Source of the DNA: Erwinia endophytica | Lineage (GTDB): Bacteria > Pseudomonadota > Gammaproteobacteria > Enterobacterales > Enterobacteriaceae | DNA: 64,000 bases | Direction of reading: 5' to 3' | NCBI RefSeq assembly: GCF_009295515.1 | Contig: NZ_RQVV01000022.1 | Span: forward strand, 1 to 64,000 | Part shown: piece after piece, positions 36,217-47,527 of the stretch | How the letters are laid out: each line of letters starts with the position of its first letter | Position numbering within the stretch: the first letter of the stretch is position 1 | Notes under the pieces: generated by a model | Told to the model about the DNA's origin: nothing | The model's database searches: none | Seen by the model: only the letters and a program-made list of their open reading frames with translations | Position numbers and translations under genes: made by a program

Positions 36217-36317
36217 TATCCCTGTTTTTGCTCTACCCGGCGGTGCTGACCGCCAATAAAAAATAATCGACCTGCGTCCGAAGTATAACGACTATCACCT
36301 GCACCGGAGATGAAAGT

Positions 36318-37142
36318 ATGACCCCCAACCTGCGCCTCAACACTATCGCTCAAGGTTTGACACTGACCCTGCTGGCGGCAACCACTTATGTCCAGGCAGC
36401 CGTCATGACGCCAGGGAAATTGACCGTCGGCAGCGATATCACCTTCCCGCCGTATGAATACCTTGATGGCAAAACACCTGCTGGTTTCGATATCGAGTTT
36501 ATTAACGGGGTGGCGAAAGCGATGAAGCTGGAACCCCACTATGTCGATACCCGTTTCACCAGCCTGATCCCGGGCTTACAGGCGAAGCGCTATGAATTGA
36601 TCGCCTCAGCGCTGTTTATTACCCCTGAGCGCCGTAAAGTCATCGATATGATCCCTTACCTGAAGACCGGCGAATCATTGCTCACCCTCAGCAGCAGCAC
36701 CTTCAAACCGAAAAAGCCGGAAGAATTATGCGGTCACAAGGTCGGATCGATGCAGGGCACTTACTGGCTGGAGAAACTGCATACCCTGTCTGCCGATTAC
36801 TGCGTAAAACAGGGGCTTAAGCCGATTGCGGTCAGCGAATTCTCAACCGACCCACAGGTGACTCAGGCCATGCTGTCCCACGCGGTAGAAGTACAGATGA
36901 CCGATGCGGCGGTTGCCAGCCAGGTCGTGGATAAGATGAAAGGCCGTCTGGTGGTGACCTCTGATACACTGCTGTATCCGGTACTGATCGGGCTGGGAGT
37001 CAGTCAATCCAATCCGCAATTCAAACAGCAGTTAATCGATGGCATTACCGCGTACAAAGCCAGCGGCCAGTATGCCGCTCTGGTGCAGAAGTACCATCTT
37101 GCTGAACCGCAGGACGCCGACATTCAGGCACTGAAACAGTAA
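36318..37142 (+). CDS. Amino-acid-type ABC solute-binding protein
   Basis: The 274-residue protein has a signal peptide (about residues 1-29, TYVQA) and the polar amino-acid binding-protein fold (family 3): LTVGSDITFPPYEYLDGKTP then AGFDIEFINGVAKAM near the N-terminus, and GSMQGTYWLEKL and a VQMTDAAVA segment later. It is followed after 28 bases by the fused permease-ATPase gene, together giving a complete importer. The ligand is unknown; the neighbouring M20 and RidA genes suggest an amino-acid derivative. Confidence 0.87.
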   Translation: MTPNLRLNTIAQGLTLTLLAATTYVQAAVMTPGKLTVGSDITFPPYEYLDGKTPAGFDIEFINGVAKAMKLEPHYVDTRFTSLIPGLQAKRYELIASALFITPERRKVIDMIPYLKTGESLLTLSSSTFKPKKPEELCGHKVGSMQGTYWLEKLHTLSADYCVKQGLKPIAVSEFSTDPQVTQAMLSHAVEVQMTDAAVASQVVDKMKGRLVVTSDTLLYPVLIGLGVSQSNPQFKQQLIDGITAYKASGQYAALVQKYHLAEPQDADIQALKQ

Positions 37143-37170
37143 CCGTAGATTTTCGGGCGGGAGAGCAAGC

Positions 37171-38730
37171 ATGACTTTTGACTGGAATTATTTCCTGGGC
37201 CTGTTGACTGACGCTGACTTCTGGCTGGCAACCTGGACCGTGTGCAAACTGAGCCTGGCCAGTTGGGCAATAAGCATCGTACTGGGCTTCGTGCTGGCGC
37301 TGGGTAAGCAGGCGACACGGCCCTGGCTGTCCATTCCCGCCCGCGTGTATATCTGGCTGTTCCGCAGCCTGCCTCTACTGGTGCTGCTGATTTTTGTCTA
37401 TAACCTGCCGCAGGCGCTACCGGGGTCTTCGGTTCTGCTTAGCGATCCGTTCTGGGCCGGGCTGATTGCGTTGGTACTGAGCGAAACGGCCTATATCGCC
37501 GAGATCCACCGCGGCGGATTGTTATCCATTCCCAAAGGACAACGTGAAGCCGCTCGCGCCCTCGGTCTGCGTTATAGCGGAATTCAATGGCGGATCATTA
37601 TCCCACAGGCGATCCGCGTATCTCTGCCTTCACTGGCAAACGAATATATTTCCATCGTCAAACTCAGCTCGCTGGTGTCGGTTATCTCGCTGACCGAGAT
37701 CCTGATGGTCGGTCAGCGCCTTTATTCGCAAAACTTCCTGGTGATGGAAACCATGGCGGCGGTGGCGTTCTACTATGTGTTTATCGTCACCGTATTCGAC
37801 TTTTTACTGAAAAGGCTGGAACGTTATCTGGATGTGAGCCAACGCAACACCGCCAGGCCGCCCGACCCGACGCTATTAGCACTCGCTCACCAACCGTTAC
37901 CAACCGTAGCACGCCCGACGACCGAAGCGCAGGTTCCGGCTTTGCAGGCATCGAAACTGCACAAAGCCTATAATAATGTCGAAGTGTTGGGCGCGGTTGA
38001 TCTGCAAATTCAACCCGGCGAAGTGGTCTCGGTTATTGGTCCATCCGGCTCAGGTAAAACCACGCTGATTCGTTTGCTGAACGGTCTGGAGCAAATTGAT
38101 AATGGCGAGATCCGCATCAACGGCCAGCCGTTTATCCATCTGCTCCAACAGGGGGCGCAAAAACCACGTTTTATTGAGCATGATAATCACCGGCTGAACA
38201 TTGGCATGGTATTTCAAAGCTTTAACCTGTTCCCACATCTGACGGTGCTCAATAACCTGCTGCTGGCACCGCGTTACCATCGTGCCGCGCCGTTGAGCGC
38301 ATTGAAACATCAGGCTTGCGTCCTGCTGCAAAAAGTCGGCATGCTGGAACACGCAATGAAGTATCCACATCAACTTTCCGGTGGTCAGCAGCAGCGCGTA
38401 GCAATTGCCAGAGCGCTGATGATGCGTCCGCAAATTATGCTGTTCGACGAGCCGACCTCGGCGCTCGATCCGGAAAAAGTGCATGAGGTGCTCCAGGTTA
38501 TCGAAGCGCTGGCCAAAGAAGGCATCACCATGATTATAGTGACCCATGAGATGAACTTTGCTTTTACCGTGTCGGATCGTATCGTCTTTATGGAGAAGGG
38601 ACGCGTGGTTTATGATGACGCGCCGCAAGCCTTGCGGGATGGGCACTACCCGCGGATCAACGCCTTCCTGAAAGACGTTAACTTTGCCGTGAGTGAAACA
38701 CGAGGGACTGATGAGAAAGATAATCCTTGA
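37171..38730 (+). CDS. Fused amino-acid ABC permease and ATP-binding protein
   Basis: The 519-residue protein combines a HisM/GlnP-type permease (residues 1-225; EAA loop EAARALGLRYSGIQWRIIIP) with a HisP/GlnQ-type ATPase (about 260-510) through a proline-rich linker. The ATPase has Walker A IGPSGSGKTT, Q-loop MVFQSFNLFPHLT, signature [15 protein letters not shown], Walker B IMLFDEPTSALDPE and the switch histidine in IIVTHEMNFAF. Usually these are two proteins. An insertion between Walker A and the Q-loop (about 20 residues) is slightly longer than usual. The next gene overlaps its 3' end by 20 bases. Confidence 0.9.
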   Translation: MTFDWNYFLGLLTDADFWLATWTVCKLSLASWAISIVLGFVLALGKQATRPWLSIPARVYIWLFRSLPLLVLLIFVYNLPQALPGSSVLLSDPFWAGLIALVLSETAYIAEIHRGGLLSIPKGQREAARALGLRYSGIQWRIIIPQAIRVSLPSLANEYISIVKLSSLVSVISLTEILMVGQRLYSQNFLVMETMAAVAFYYVFIVTVFDFLLKRLERYLDVSQRNTARPPDPTLLALAHQPLPTVARPTTEAQVPALQASKLHKAYNNVEVLGAVDLQIQPGEVVSVIGPSGSGKTTLIRLLNGLEQIDNGEIRINGQPFIHLLQQGAQKPRFIEHDNHRLNIGMVFQSFNLFPHLTVLNNLLLAPRYHRAAPLSALKHQACVLLQKVGMLEHAMKYPHQLSGGQQQRVAIARALMMRPQIMLFDEPTSALDPEKVHEVLQVIEALAKEGITMIIVTHEMNFAFTVSDRIVFMEKGRVVYDDAPQALRDGHYPRINAFLKDVNFAVSETRGTDEKDNP

Positions 38731-39637
38731 TACTGATATCGGCGTGGATGATGCCTTCGCACTGGCTTATGCCGCGAAAACGCAAAATATCCTGGGGATA
38801 ACCACCGTTTTCGGCAACGTGCCCGTGGCACAGGCGGTTAAAAATGCCAAATTATTCTGCCGGGAAATCGGCCTGGATGTCCCGATCTTGCGCGGTTGTT
38901 CCCGCCCACTGGCATTGCCACTGCACGCGAACGCCACGGATGTTCATGGCAGCGATGGCCTGGGCGATGTACTGGACAATCCGTTTGATGATCGAGCCGG
39001 TAACGCAGTTGATTTTATTATTGAAACCGTCAGGGCGCAGCCAGGTGAAATCACCCTGGTGGCGATTGGGCCGTTGACCAACCTGGCCTGTGCGATGAAT
39101 CAGGCGCCGGATATCATCCCGCTGGTCAAAGAAGTGATTATCATGGGCGGCGCTTTCGGCACCCACGGTCATGCCGGCAATGTGACGCCGCACAGTGAAT
39201 TCAATATCTGGAAAGATCCACATGCCGCCGATCAACTGCTCTCTTCAGCGTTGCCAGTGGTTATCCTGCCACTGGATGTCACCCATGAAGTACAGATCAG
39301 TGGCGAGGACATTCGCGAACTGAATCAGCCGGTGTTAACCGCTATCTCACAAGGCTATTTGCGCTACAGCCTGGAAAAAGAAGGCTTCGAGGGTATGGCG
39401 CTACACGATACGCTGACAATTTCGTGGCTGAATCATCCGCAGTGGTTTACCACCGTACAGTCCCCGGTGCGGGTGGTGACCGAAGGCATTACGCTCGGCC
39501 AGACGCTGCGTAAACTGACCCCTTTAGCCTCCCGTTATGATCCTTTCGCCCATTGTCGGGCACAGACATTGTGTTTAGCGGTACAGGCGACGCAGGTCAA
39601 ACAGGCTTTTCTGCACAGTCTGCGTCTGGTGAACTGA
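38711..39637 (+). CDS. Inosine-uridine-type nucleoside hydrolase
   Basis: The 308-residue protein starts with the calcium-binding signature of nucleoside N-ribohydrolases, ILDTDIGVDDAFALAYA, and has TLVAIGPLTNLACAM, IIMGGAFGTHGHAGNVTPHS followed by EFNIWKDP, and the Asp of ALHDTLTI near the end. These enzymes cleave N-ribosides to base and ribose. The ATG at 38711 has GAGGGA upstream and lies inside the end of the transporter gene, so the two are coupled. This pairing suggests the transported compound is a ribosylated or nucleoside-like amino compound, but that is inference. Confidence 0.85.
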   Translation: MRKIILDTDIGVDDAFALAYAAKTQNILGITTVFGNVPVAQAVKNAKLFCREIGLDVPILRGCSRPLALPLHANATDVHGSDGLGDVLDNPFDDRAGNAVDFIIETVRAQPGEITLVAIGPLTNLACAMNQAPDIIPLVKEVIIMGGAFGTHGHAGNVTPHSEFNIWKDPHAADQLLSSALPVVILPLDVTHEVQISGEDIRELNQPVLTAISQGYLRYSLEKEGFEGMALHDTLTISWLNHPQWFTTVQSPVRVVTEGITLGQTLRKLTPLASRYDPFAHCRAQTLCLAVQATQVKQAFLHSLRLVN

Positions 39638-39827
39638 GCAACATGCAGTATTGGCTGGCGGGTATTGAAGATCAGCGCTTCGCTTGCAACATCAACGATC
39701 CCACGACGTTGACAGGCAATACCGTGACTGCTCGCAGCAATAGCATACTGCCCGTCCGTGCTCCTCAATAACCTGCTGATCATGGGTCAGAACGCGAATA
39801 ATCCCCAGCATGACCATGCCTTATCAG

Positions 39828-40517
39828 TCAAAAACAGTGCCCTGCCGCCAGGGGAATGGCAGGCTCGTTAGCCTTAAACAACAGCGCCGGCTTGCTGCCA
39901 GCCAATTCTGCGTTGCCGTTACGCACCGAAATCCAGTTACCTTCCGGCAGGCCAATCACCTGCAACTGGGGATCGAGCGCCAGTAACTCGCGAATACGCT
40001 GCTCTCGTGTTTCTCCCTGATGTCCTTCCGGCAATGCGTTGGTAAAGTGTGGGTTGATCTGCAATGGCAGCAGATTCAGCGCATCCAGACCACCAGGATC
40101 GACAATCGGCATATCATTGGTGGTCCGAATGGTCGGGCAGGCAAGGTTGGCGCCGGCACTCCAGCCAACGTACAGCGCGCCCTTTTTCACCGCCTGGCGG
40201 ATCGGTTCCAGCAGGCCCTGCTCACGACACATTTTCAGCAAATGAAAGGTATTGCCGCCGCCGACCATAATGACTTCCGCGTCCGCAATCGCCGCCCGTG
40301 GATCTGCCACGGTATGAATGCCGGTGATCGCCAGATTCAGCGAGGCCAGCGCCTGCCTGACTTTTTCGGTATAGGCGTCATGGCTCTGGGTCACGCCGGC
40401 AAACGGAATAAATACCCCCCGACGACGCTCGCCCAACTGTGCCGTCAGTGGCGCAAGAGCATATTCAAGATAAGCCAGGCCCGGCATAGCCGAGTTACTC
40501 AGTAACAACAGATCCAT
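39828..40517 (-). CDS. pepE: Dipeptidase E (alpha-aspartyl dipeptidase)
   Basis: The 229-residue cytoplasmic enzyme equals E. coli PepE in length and closely in sequence: [30 protein letters not shown], the nucleophile serine in [18 protein letters not shown], and [18 protein letters not shown]. It hydrolyses dipeptides with N-terminal aspartate. Here it is the last gene of the IclR-OPT-DUF1177-AroM unit, 12 bases after AroM, which supports peptide uptake as the theme of that unit. In E. coli the gene lies elsewhere in a single-gene context. Confidence 0.92.
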   Translation of the reverse strand: MDLLLLSNSAMPGLAYLEYALAPLTAQLGERRRGVFIPFAGVTQSHDAYTEKVRQALASLNLAITGIHTVADPRAAIADAEVIMVGGGNTFHLLKMCREQGLLEPIRQAVKKGALYVGWSAGANLACPTIRTTNDMPIVDPGGLDALNLLPLQINPHFTNALPEGHQGETREQRIRELLALDPQLQVIGLPEGNWISVRNGNAELAGSKPALLFKANEPAIPLAAGHCF

Positions 40518-40529
40518 TTTTCTTTCCTC

Positions 40530-41210
40530 TTACAGCAGATTACTCAGCAGGTCAGCCAGCAATTTATTCGACAACACCACCGGCACCGTGACATGTTGCG
40601 CACAGATAGCCTGATGCCAGCCAGTGTAACCGATGCAATCGGTAATGATCACCTCAGCGCCTTGTTCAGCCAGAGAACGCGCCGCGGCGGCCACCTGCTC
40701 TTCGCTGGCGGTATATGGCGAAGCGACAGCAAATACCGGCGTCTGCGCCGCACTGTGCCATTTTTCCAACTCACTGGCGATCTGCGCCGCCAGCGGCACC
40801 AGGATCCCGGCACGGCGGCTGCCCACCAACGCATTCAACGTTGGCGGCAGGATGCGGTCCGGCTCAATAAGCCAGGCGTGTTGGCTGCGCAGATCATGGA
40901 ACTCACCAGTGCAAAGAATGACGATAATTTCGCAGTCCTGCGCCTCCAGCCAGTCGATCTTCTGCTGGATAGCCTTAGCCACCGCCGGTTTTCCCATCAC
41001 TACCGCACGTCCGTCCAACAGGCGTGAAGTCAACAACGCATCGCCGGGCTGCGGCGCAAAGCGCTCAGCGATCGCCGCGTCATCCACCCCGTCCAGCACA
41101 CCGGCATGCAGGCAACTGACGTGGGCGGGCAATGCGGCGTCAAGGATCGGCGTAATATCGCTGCGCGGCGCCTGTCCGATGGTCAGTGTGCCTATTTTAC
41201 GCATCGCCAT
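40530..41210 (-). CDS. AroM-family protein
   Basis: The 226-residue protein has the AroM family start KIGTLTIGQAPRSDITP and the conserved EPDRILPPTLNALVGSRRAG, with ITDCIGYTGWH near the end; E. coli AroM has LEPSRILPPL and MLDCLGF at these places. The fold is related to aspartate/hydantoin racemases, with cysteine residues at two candidate catalytic sites (ILCTGEF and TDCIGY). No activity is established. The ATG at 41210 follows the DUF1177 stop by one base (TGACATG) with GGAG upstream. Coupling with DUF1177 and OPT suggests a role in handling D- or cyclic amino-acid products. Confidence 0.78.
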   Translation of the reverse strand: MAMRKIGTLTIGQAPRSDITPILDAALPAHVSCLHAGVLDGVDDAAIAERFAPQPGDALLTSRLLDGRAVVMGKPAVAKAIQQKIDWLEAQDCEIIVILCTGEFHDLRSQHAWLIEPDRILPPTLNALVGSRRAGILVPLAAQIASELEKWHSAAQTPVFAVASPYTASEEQVAAAARSLAEQGAEVIITDCIGYTGWHQAICAQHVTVPVVLSNKLLADLLSNLL

Positions 41211-41211
41211 G

Positions 41212-42153
41212 TCAGACTCCCGGTTGACGTTTCTGCAAATGCGCCAGCGAACCATAGAGATCCAGCAGACGCTGATATTCAGCCTTGTCGTAAAACTGGC
41301 AACTGCCACGGGTGAATTCTTTCGCCACTTCCACCGCGTATTTGCAGGCCAGCGCGATATCGGTTTCATGGCTGGCGCCAGTACCACAGCCCGGAACAAT
41401 CCCGACGGAGGTAATCGCCACACCAACCACCGGCGCGCGGGTGGCAATCGACGGCTGCAAGATACTGTTAAGATGGTAGACGCCATTACCGTATGGCGTA
41501 ATGTCCTGGATGGTAATCGGGAAGGTGACCGGTAACTGGCCCGTGGTCATTTCCATCACCCTCAGCAGATCCTCTGCAACCCGCAGGATGTAGCCCTCTT
41601 TGACGGTTGGCGAAATAGCAAAGCCTTTATGGTTGATGATGCGGTTGCCTTTGGTGGTATCGATCGACAGTACCGCATCCATTTCCTCTGAGACTTCCTG
41701 CTCGTTCATGTCTTCGGTCGCAATCGGCGAGTCCATAAAATCAACCGGTTGATGTGGACGCGTTGGCGCATCCGGGCAAATATGCGTGGTGACAATCACA
41801 TCGCCAGGCAGACTGTCGCCCTGACGTTGCATTTCAGCCAGTTTCAGCGCGCTGGCAATCGCCGCGATAGCACCATCGGCGTCAGACACCAGGCCGATAC
41901 GCCCCGGACGCGCGCCAATCCCTCCCAGACGGCCAACAATGCCCAGAGTCGGGGCCGCCCCGCCGCCCCGCTTGCCTGTCACTCCCGGAATGACGATTTT
42001 AACAAAATCGGTACTCCCTTTATGACCCGTGACGACCTGTACGCTGACCTCAACATGACGATAATCGCGGAACAACGCTTTCACCCTGTCGCCACTGGCA
42101 TAAGCGCTGTCAAGTAACTCAAAAACCTGTAATGTTTGTTGTAAACTCATCAC
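41212..42153 (-). CDS. DUF1177 family protein
   Basis: The 313-residue protein belongs to a conserved uncharacterised family; recognisable blocks are GSTDFVKIVIPGVTGK, LGIVGRLGGIGARPGRIGLV, VIVTTHICPDAPTRPHQPVD and a GVAITSVGIVPGCGTGASHE region. No signal peptide or membrane helix is seen. Conserved His, Asp and Cys residues (THICPDAP, CGTGASHETD) could bind a metal, which I infer only from their clustering. It is tightly packed between OPT (21-base gap) and AroM (one-base gap). The first two codons are both ATG. Confidence 0.65.
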   Translation of the reverse strand: MMSLQQTLQVFELLDSAYASGDRVKALFRDYRHVEVSVQVVTGHKGSTDFVKIVIPGVTGKRGGGAAPTLGIVGRLGGIGARPGRIGLVSDADGAIAAIASALKLAEMQRQGDSLPGDVIVTTHICPDAPTRPHQPVDFMDSPIATEDMNEQEVSEEMDAVLSIDTTKGNRIINHKGFAISPTVKEGYILRVAEDLLRVMEMTTGQLPVTFPITIQDITPYGNGVYHLNSILQPSIATRAPVVGVAITSVGIVPGCGTGASHETDIALACKYAVEVAKEFTRGSCQFYDKAEYQRLLDLYGSLAHLQKRQPGV

Positions 42154-42174
42154 GATATTCCTGATAGTGCGAGG

Positions 42175-43794
42175 TTATTTTTTCCCGCCCGGCAGGACGG
42201 AACTGAAGAAACTGAACAATGCATCGCCGGCGATCAAACCCGCCGCCAGGACCTCGATTTTGTTACGTGCCGCCACGCCGCCGATACGTAGCGCCGCCGT
42301 ACGAATAACAATGCCGATAATCATCGCCCACCCCGCCAGCGGATTGTTGATCAACAGACCGGTAGCCAGCATAACGCCCATCTGACGCCCTGGTCCGCCA
42401 AGCAATTGAATAATCGCCCCTGGAATCGCCCAGATCAGCAAGGATTTGGCGATCTCCAGCGAAACGCCAGCATTAATAGCAGCGACATAGACCTTCGCCA
42501 CTGGCGGTATCAACCCCTGCGAGAAATAGTCACGGAAAATAAGCAGTACCACGGGTATCGCCACCACAAAGGCGAGCATCGCCGCGAACAGTTGCTGACG
42601 ACGCCCTTCCAGCTCAAAACGGCTGTGGCACCCTTTTCCGCGCAGGATCCAGCCCGCCTTCAGGTCATAGCCCATATCAGCAAATGCCGGACCGGTCGCC
42701 GCAGAGAAACCACACAACATCGCCAACGCATCCGCCGGGAAGCCGATCAAAATACCGATAAGTAAGGTAATCAGCGCCACGGCAAACGCAGGAAACCAGC
42801 CGGAATGCATGGCGGCGAGGCCGACGATCATCTCGTGAAGGAAAGCGGCAAAAGCTGCGTAGAGCACAAACGCCAGCAGCCATGGCAGCGACAGATGCGC
42901 GTACAAACCGCTGCTTAAGGCGATCAATACCGCAATCGCCATAAAACCAAGCGCACCAAACCGAAGAGTTTTGCCCATCTGCTCATTTTGTGCCGCAGGC
43001 AGTGACGCCTCGCCATCATCTGCGACCACTGAAGGCGCTTTACGTTGGCGGATAAGCTTGATTATCTGCAACAACGCTATCACTCCGGCCCCCGCCATGA
43101 CGCCATGTGGAATGTATAATTTGTTGAGATCGCTGTTGAACAGCGACGGTGAATAACCTCGCAGCAGGAAGCCCACGCCCAGCATCCCCAGCGCCCAGAT
43201 ATTACCGATAAATGCAGTGCCCAGCGCCGCCATCGGAAATTTGAACCAGGAGCCGATCGCGCCAATGACGATGCCGACACTCAATAAAACCGCCTGTTTA
43301 CCGCCCTGATCTCCCGCTTTGATCGACTCTGCCGCCGCAATTCCCGGCGGCCATGCGCCTTCAGCGGGGAAAACACGGGTGTTAAACAAGCGGTAGAGTA
43401 GCCAGCCATCCAGCAACATCGCCAATGCCACACCGATGAACATTGGCATCACCATCTCCTGACGGCCAAACAACCAGGGAATGGCTATCGGCAGTAATAA
43501 GGAGTTCGCGGCGCCAAACGTCGCGGCGGAGGTGGCGCTCTGCGCGAGATTCTGAATATGGATGGAACGAAAACGAACGCAACATTGCAACGGAATGCGC
43601 GCAATGATCATCGCCGCCATCGCGCCGATAATCGCGGTGTTCGGCGTGACGCCAAGTGTGGTCAGCAGTTGGACGCCGATGATGGCGCCAAATACGCTGA
43701 GCAGCAACAGCATAAGCAATGTAGCGGGAGCGAAAGCGCGTGGATGAGTTTCAAGCTCCCCTGATGGGGTTTCTGCATGGGCTGTCTGACTCAC
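42175..43794 (-). CDS. OPT-family oligopeptide transporter
   Basis: The 539-residue inner-membrane protein has about 14 predicted helices and the OPT/YSL signature VFPAEGAWPPGIAAAESIKA followed by GDQGG. The family moves small peptides or metal-chelate complexes with protons. It is the first structural gene after the IclR regulator and is followed by DUF1177, AroM and dipeptidase E, so a small peptide or modified dipeptide is the likely cargo. The start at 43794 is preceded by an AGGAG-like site (revealed as TCTCCT on the plus strand). Confidence 0.82.
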   Translation of the reverse strand: MSQTAHAETPSGELETHPRAFAPATLLMLLLLSVFGAIIGVQLLTTLGVTPNTAIIGAMAAMIIARIPLQCCVRFRSIHIQNLAQSATSAATFGAANSLLLPIAIPWLFGRQEMVMPMFIGVALAMLLDGWLLYRLFNTRVFPAEGAWPPGIAAAESIKAGDQGGKQAVLLSVGIVIGAIGSWFKFPMAALGTAFIGNIWALGMLGVGFLLRGYSPSLFNSDLNKLYIPHGVMAGAGVIALLQIIKLIRQRKAPSVVADDGEASLPAAQNEQMGKTLRFGALGFMAIAVLIALSSGLYAHLSLPWLLAFVLYAAFAAFLHEMIVGLAAMHSGWFPAFAVALITLLIGILIGFPADALAMLCGFSAATGPAFADMGYDLKAGWILRGKGCHSRFELEGRRQQLFAAMLAFVVAIPVVLLIFRDYFSQGLIPPVAKVYVAAINAGVSLEIAKSLLIWAIPGAIIQLLGGPGRQMGVMLATGLLINNPLAGWAMIIGIVIRTAALRIGGVAARNKIEVLAAGLIAGDALFSFFSSVLPGGKK

Positions 43795-43827
43795 AGAGAT
43801 TCTCCTGGCATGGACAAAAGTGAAAAA

Positions 43828-44592
43828 CTAAAGCGGTTGACGGATCAATGGATCACCGGTCTTCCGGGCAATGGCAATGGCGGTTTCTTTCAGCAACACG
43901 GCGATACGTTGCCGTTCTTCAGGGGTCGCGAGCGCCTGCGGGAATGAGAGGCAAAACGCCACAGCTTCGTGGGTTACTGGGTCACCCACCGCACAACTGA
44001 CCGAGGCGGTGTTAGCAATAGATTCATTAATCGCACTGGCGTAACCGGTATCGCGGGTACGGGCCACCGCCGCTATCAACGCGCTGGCCTCCAGCTTACT
44101 GCCGCTCAGCTGCGCCACCACCGGTGGACTGGCGAAGAAATCATGCAGTTGCGTATCAGTGAAACGCGCCAGCAGCGCCCGCCCGGTTGAGGTTCCCCAT
44201 GCCGGAGAACGGGAACCGGGCCAGGTGACCCTCGCCAGAGCATGGCGGCCATGGATAACACGCAATACCAGAATTTCCTGGCTATCGAGTATTGAGATGT
44301 AACCGGTGTAGCCGGTGCGTTCACACAGGCCACGTAGCGCAACATCGACGTGGTCGCTGAGCGTTTGCTGGCGACTGGCCAGATGCGAAGCCGACACGAT
44401 GAGCGGCCCCGGTAAAAAGGTTCCCTGTTGCGGATCTTTTTCCAGGTAGCCATAGCTTTCGAGCTGGCTCATCACCCTCGATGCGGTACTTTTCGGCATG
44501 CCAAGATGGCTGATGAGATCATTGATGCGAATGCCACCCTGCAGGGTGACCATCAGTTTGAAAATGTGGGCAGTGGTTTCAAGTATCGACAT
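43828..44592 (-). CDS. IclR-family transcriptional regulator
   Basis: The 254-residue protein has an N-terminal winged helix (residues 1-65; IRINDLISHLGMPKSTASRV is the recognition region) and a C-terminal IclR effector domain of the GAF type (about 75-245; GYTGYISILDSQEILVLRVI, ACSVAVGDPV-like segment ASVSCAVGDPVTHEAVAF). IclR proteins sense small carboxylates and control adjacent operons. It lies 33 bases upstream of OPT on the same strand and probably controls the unit and itself. Confidence 0.87.
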   Translation of the reverse strand: MSILETTAHIFKLMVTLQGGIRINDLISHLGMPKSTASRVMSQLESYGYLEKDPQQGTFLPGPLIVSASHLASRQQTLSDHVDVALRGLCERTGYTGYISILDSQEILVLRVIHGRHALARVTWPGSRSPAWGTSTGRALLARFTDTQLHDFFASPPVVAQLSGSKLEASALIAAVARTRDTGYASAINESIANTASVSCAVGDPVTHEAVAFCLSFPQALATPEERQRIAVLLKETAIAIARKTGDPLIRQPL

Positions 44593-44996
44593 CAGCGTGT
44601 CTCATTTTATGGGACCATAATCCATTTAATGAGAATGCAAAATTGATACCACATTTTAATGTATTGATTTAAAAACGTTTATCACTTTTATTTCCTGATA
44701 TTGCCTCACATTAGCAAGCCATTGTGGTGCAAAAAAACAGACGACCTGCAACGATGCACCACCGGTGACATACCGATAAAAGCGGGACTATGTGCGTTGC
44801 GATGCCACGGCGTAATGTCGGACGAGATCAGCATAAATCATCCCGTTGCTTTGCTGCGGGTTACCAATCGGGAGAAGGGAAAGGTGGGGGAAATAAATAA
44901 TATGCTCAGGGTCACCCTGAAAATAAAAGCAATAGATTGATTTAACAGGATAATCCCTTCCAGCCCGCAATGGATGGAAGGGACGGGAAGCCAGTG
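44593..44996. other. iclR promoter and parE 3' region
   Basis: About 400 bases. The part next to iclR is AT-rich (44620-44700) and would hold its promoter. CCCTTCCA (44955-44962) and TGGAAGGG (44975-44982) form an 8-bp stem near the parE stop, a weak candidate terminator for leftward parE transcription because no T-run follows. No gene is supported; this is also the right junction of the catabolic block with the core. Confidence 0.45.
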
Positions 44997-46940
<1,944 letters not shown>

Positions 46941-46945
46941 TCACT

Positions 46946-47527
46946 TCAACTGCCTGACAAACCAAGGAAGTCGAGGATCGCGGAGAAATGGCGTTCGAAT
47001 CCGACATAAGCATGATTACCGCCCTCTTCTACCGTCTGACGACAAGCGCTGTAATAAGCCAGCGCCTGACGGTAATCGAGCACCTCATCGCCCGTTTGCT
47101 GAAGCAACCAGACTAAATCAGGCGATTCCAACGGGTCAATCTGCATCACTTTCAGATCGTAAATGTGGCGAGACTCTAACACATATTGCTGACCGGTGTA
47201 CGGGTTCTCGTTGTCACCAAGGTAATCCACCAGCAACTCAAAGGGCCGGACAGCGGGGTTCACCACCACAGCAGGCAACATGAAACACTGCGACAGCCAG
47301 GTGGCATAATACCCGCCCAGCGAAGAACCCACGATCCCCAGCGGCTCCCCCGCCGTGGACAACACAAAATTTTCCAGCTGCAGCGCGACATCTGCCGGAA
47401 AGACCGGGAGCTGCGGCACATACAGGCGGATATCCGGATGATGGGTGGTCAGCCACTGACGAAACTGACTGGCCTTGGCAGACTGAGGTGAACTGTTGAA
47501 GCCATGCAAATACAGCAGCGTCGCCAT
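46946..47527 (-). CDS. yqiA: YqiA esterase
   Basis: This 193-residue alpha/beta hydrolase has the same length as E. coli YqiA. It begins [20 protein letters not shown], has the nucleophile serine in [15 protein letters not shown], a late Asp in [15 protein letters not shown] and His in [14 protein letters not shown], forming a plausible catalytic triad. E. coli YqiA hydrolyses short acyl esters such as palmitoyl-CoA and p-nitrophenyl esters. Its ATG overlaps the cpdA stop by one base (TAATG). Confidence 0.93.
   Translation of the reverse strand: MATLLYLHGFNSSPQSAKASQFRQWLTTHHPDIRLYVPQLPVFPADVALQLENFVLSTAGEPLGIVGSSLGGYYATWLSQCFMLPAVVVNPAVRPFELLVDYLGDNENPYTGQQYVLESRHIYDLKVMQIDPLESPDLVWLLQQTGDEVLDYRQALAYYSACRQTVEEGGNHAYVGFERHFSAILDFLGLSGS

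Noticed and set aside
40633..41535. Long rightward frame across AroM and DUF1177
   Set aside because: It has no protein family resemblance and covers two well-supported leftward genes.
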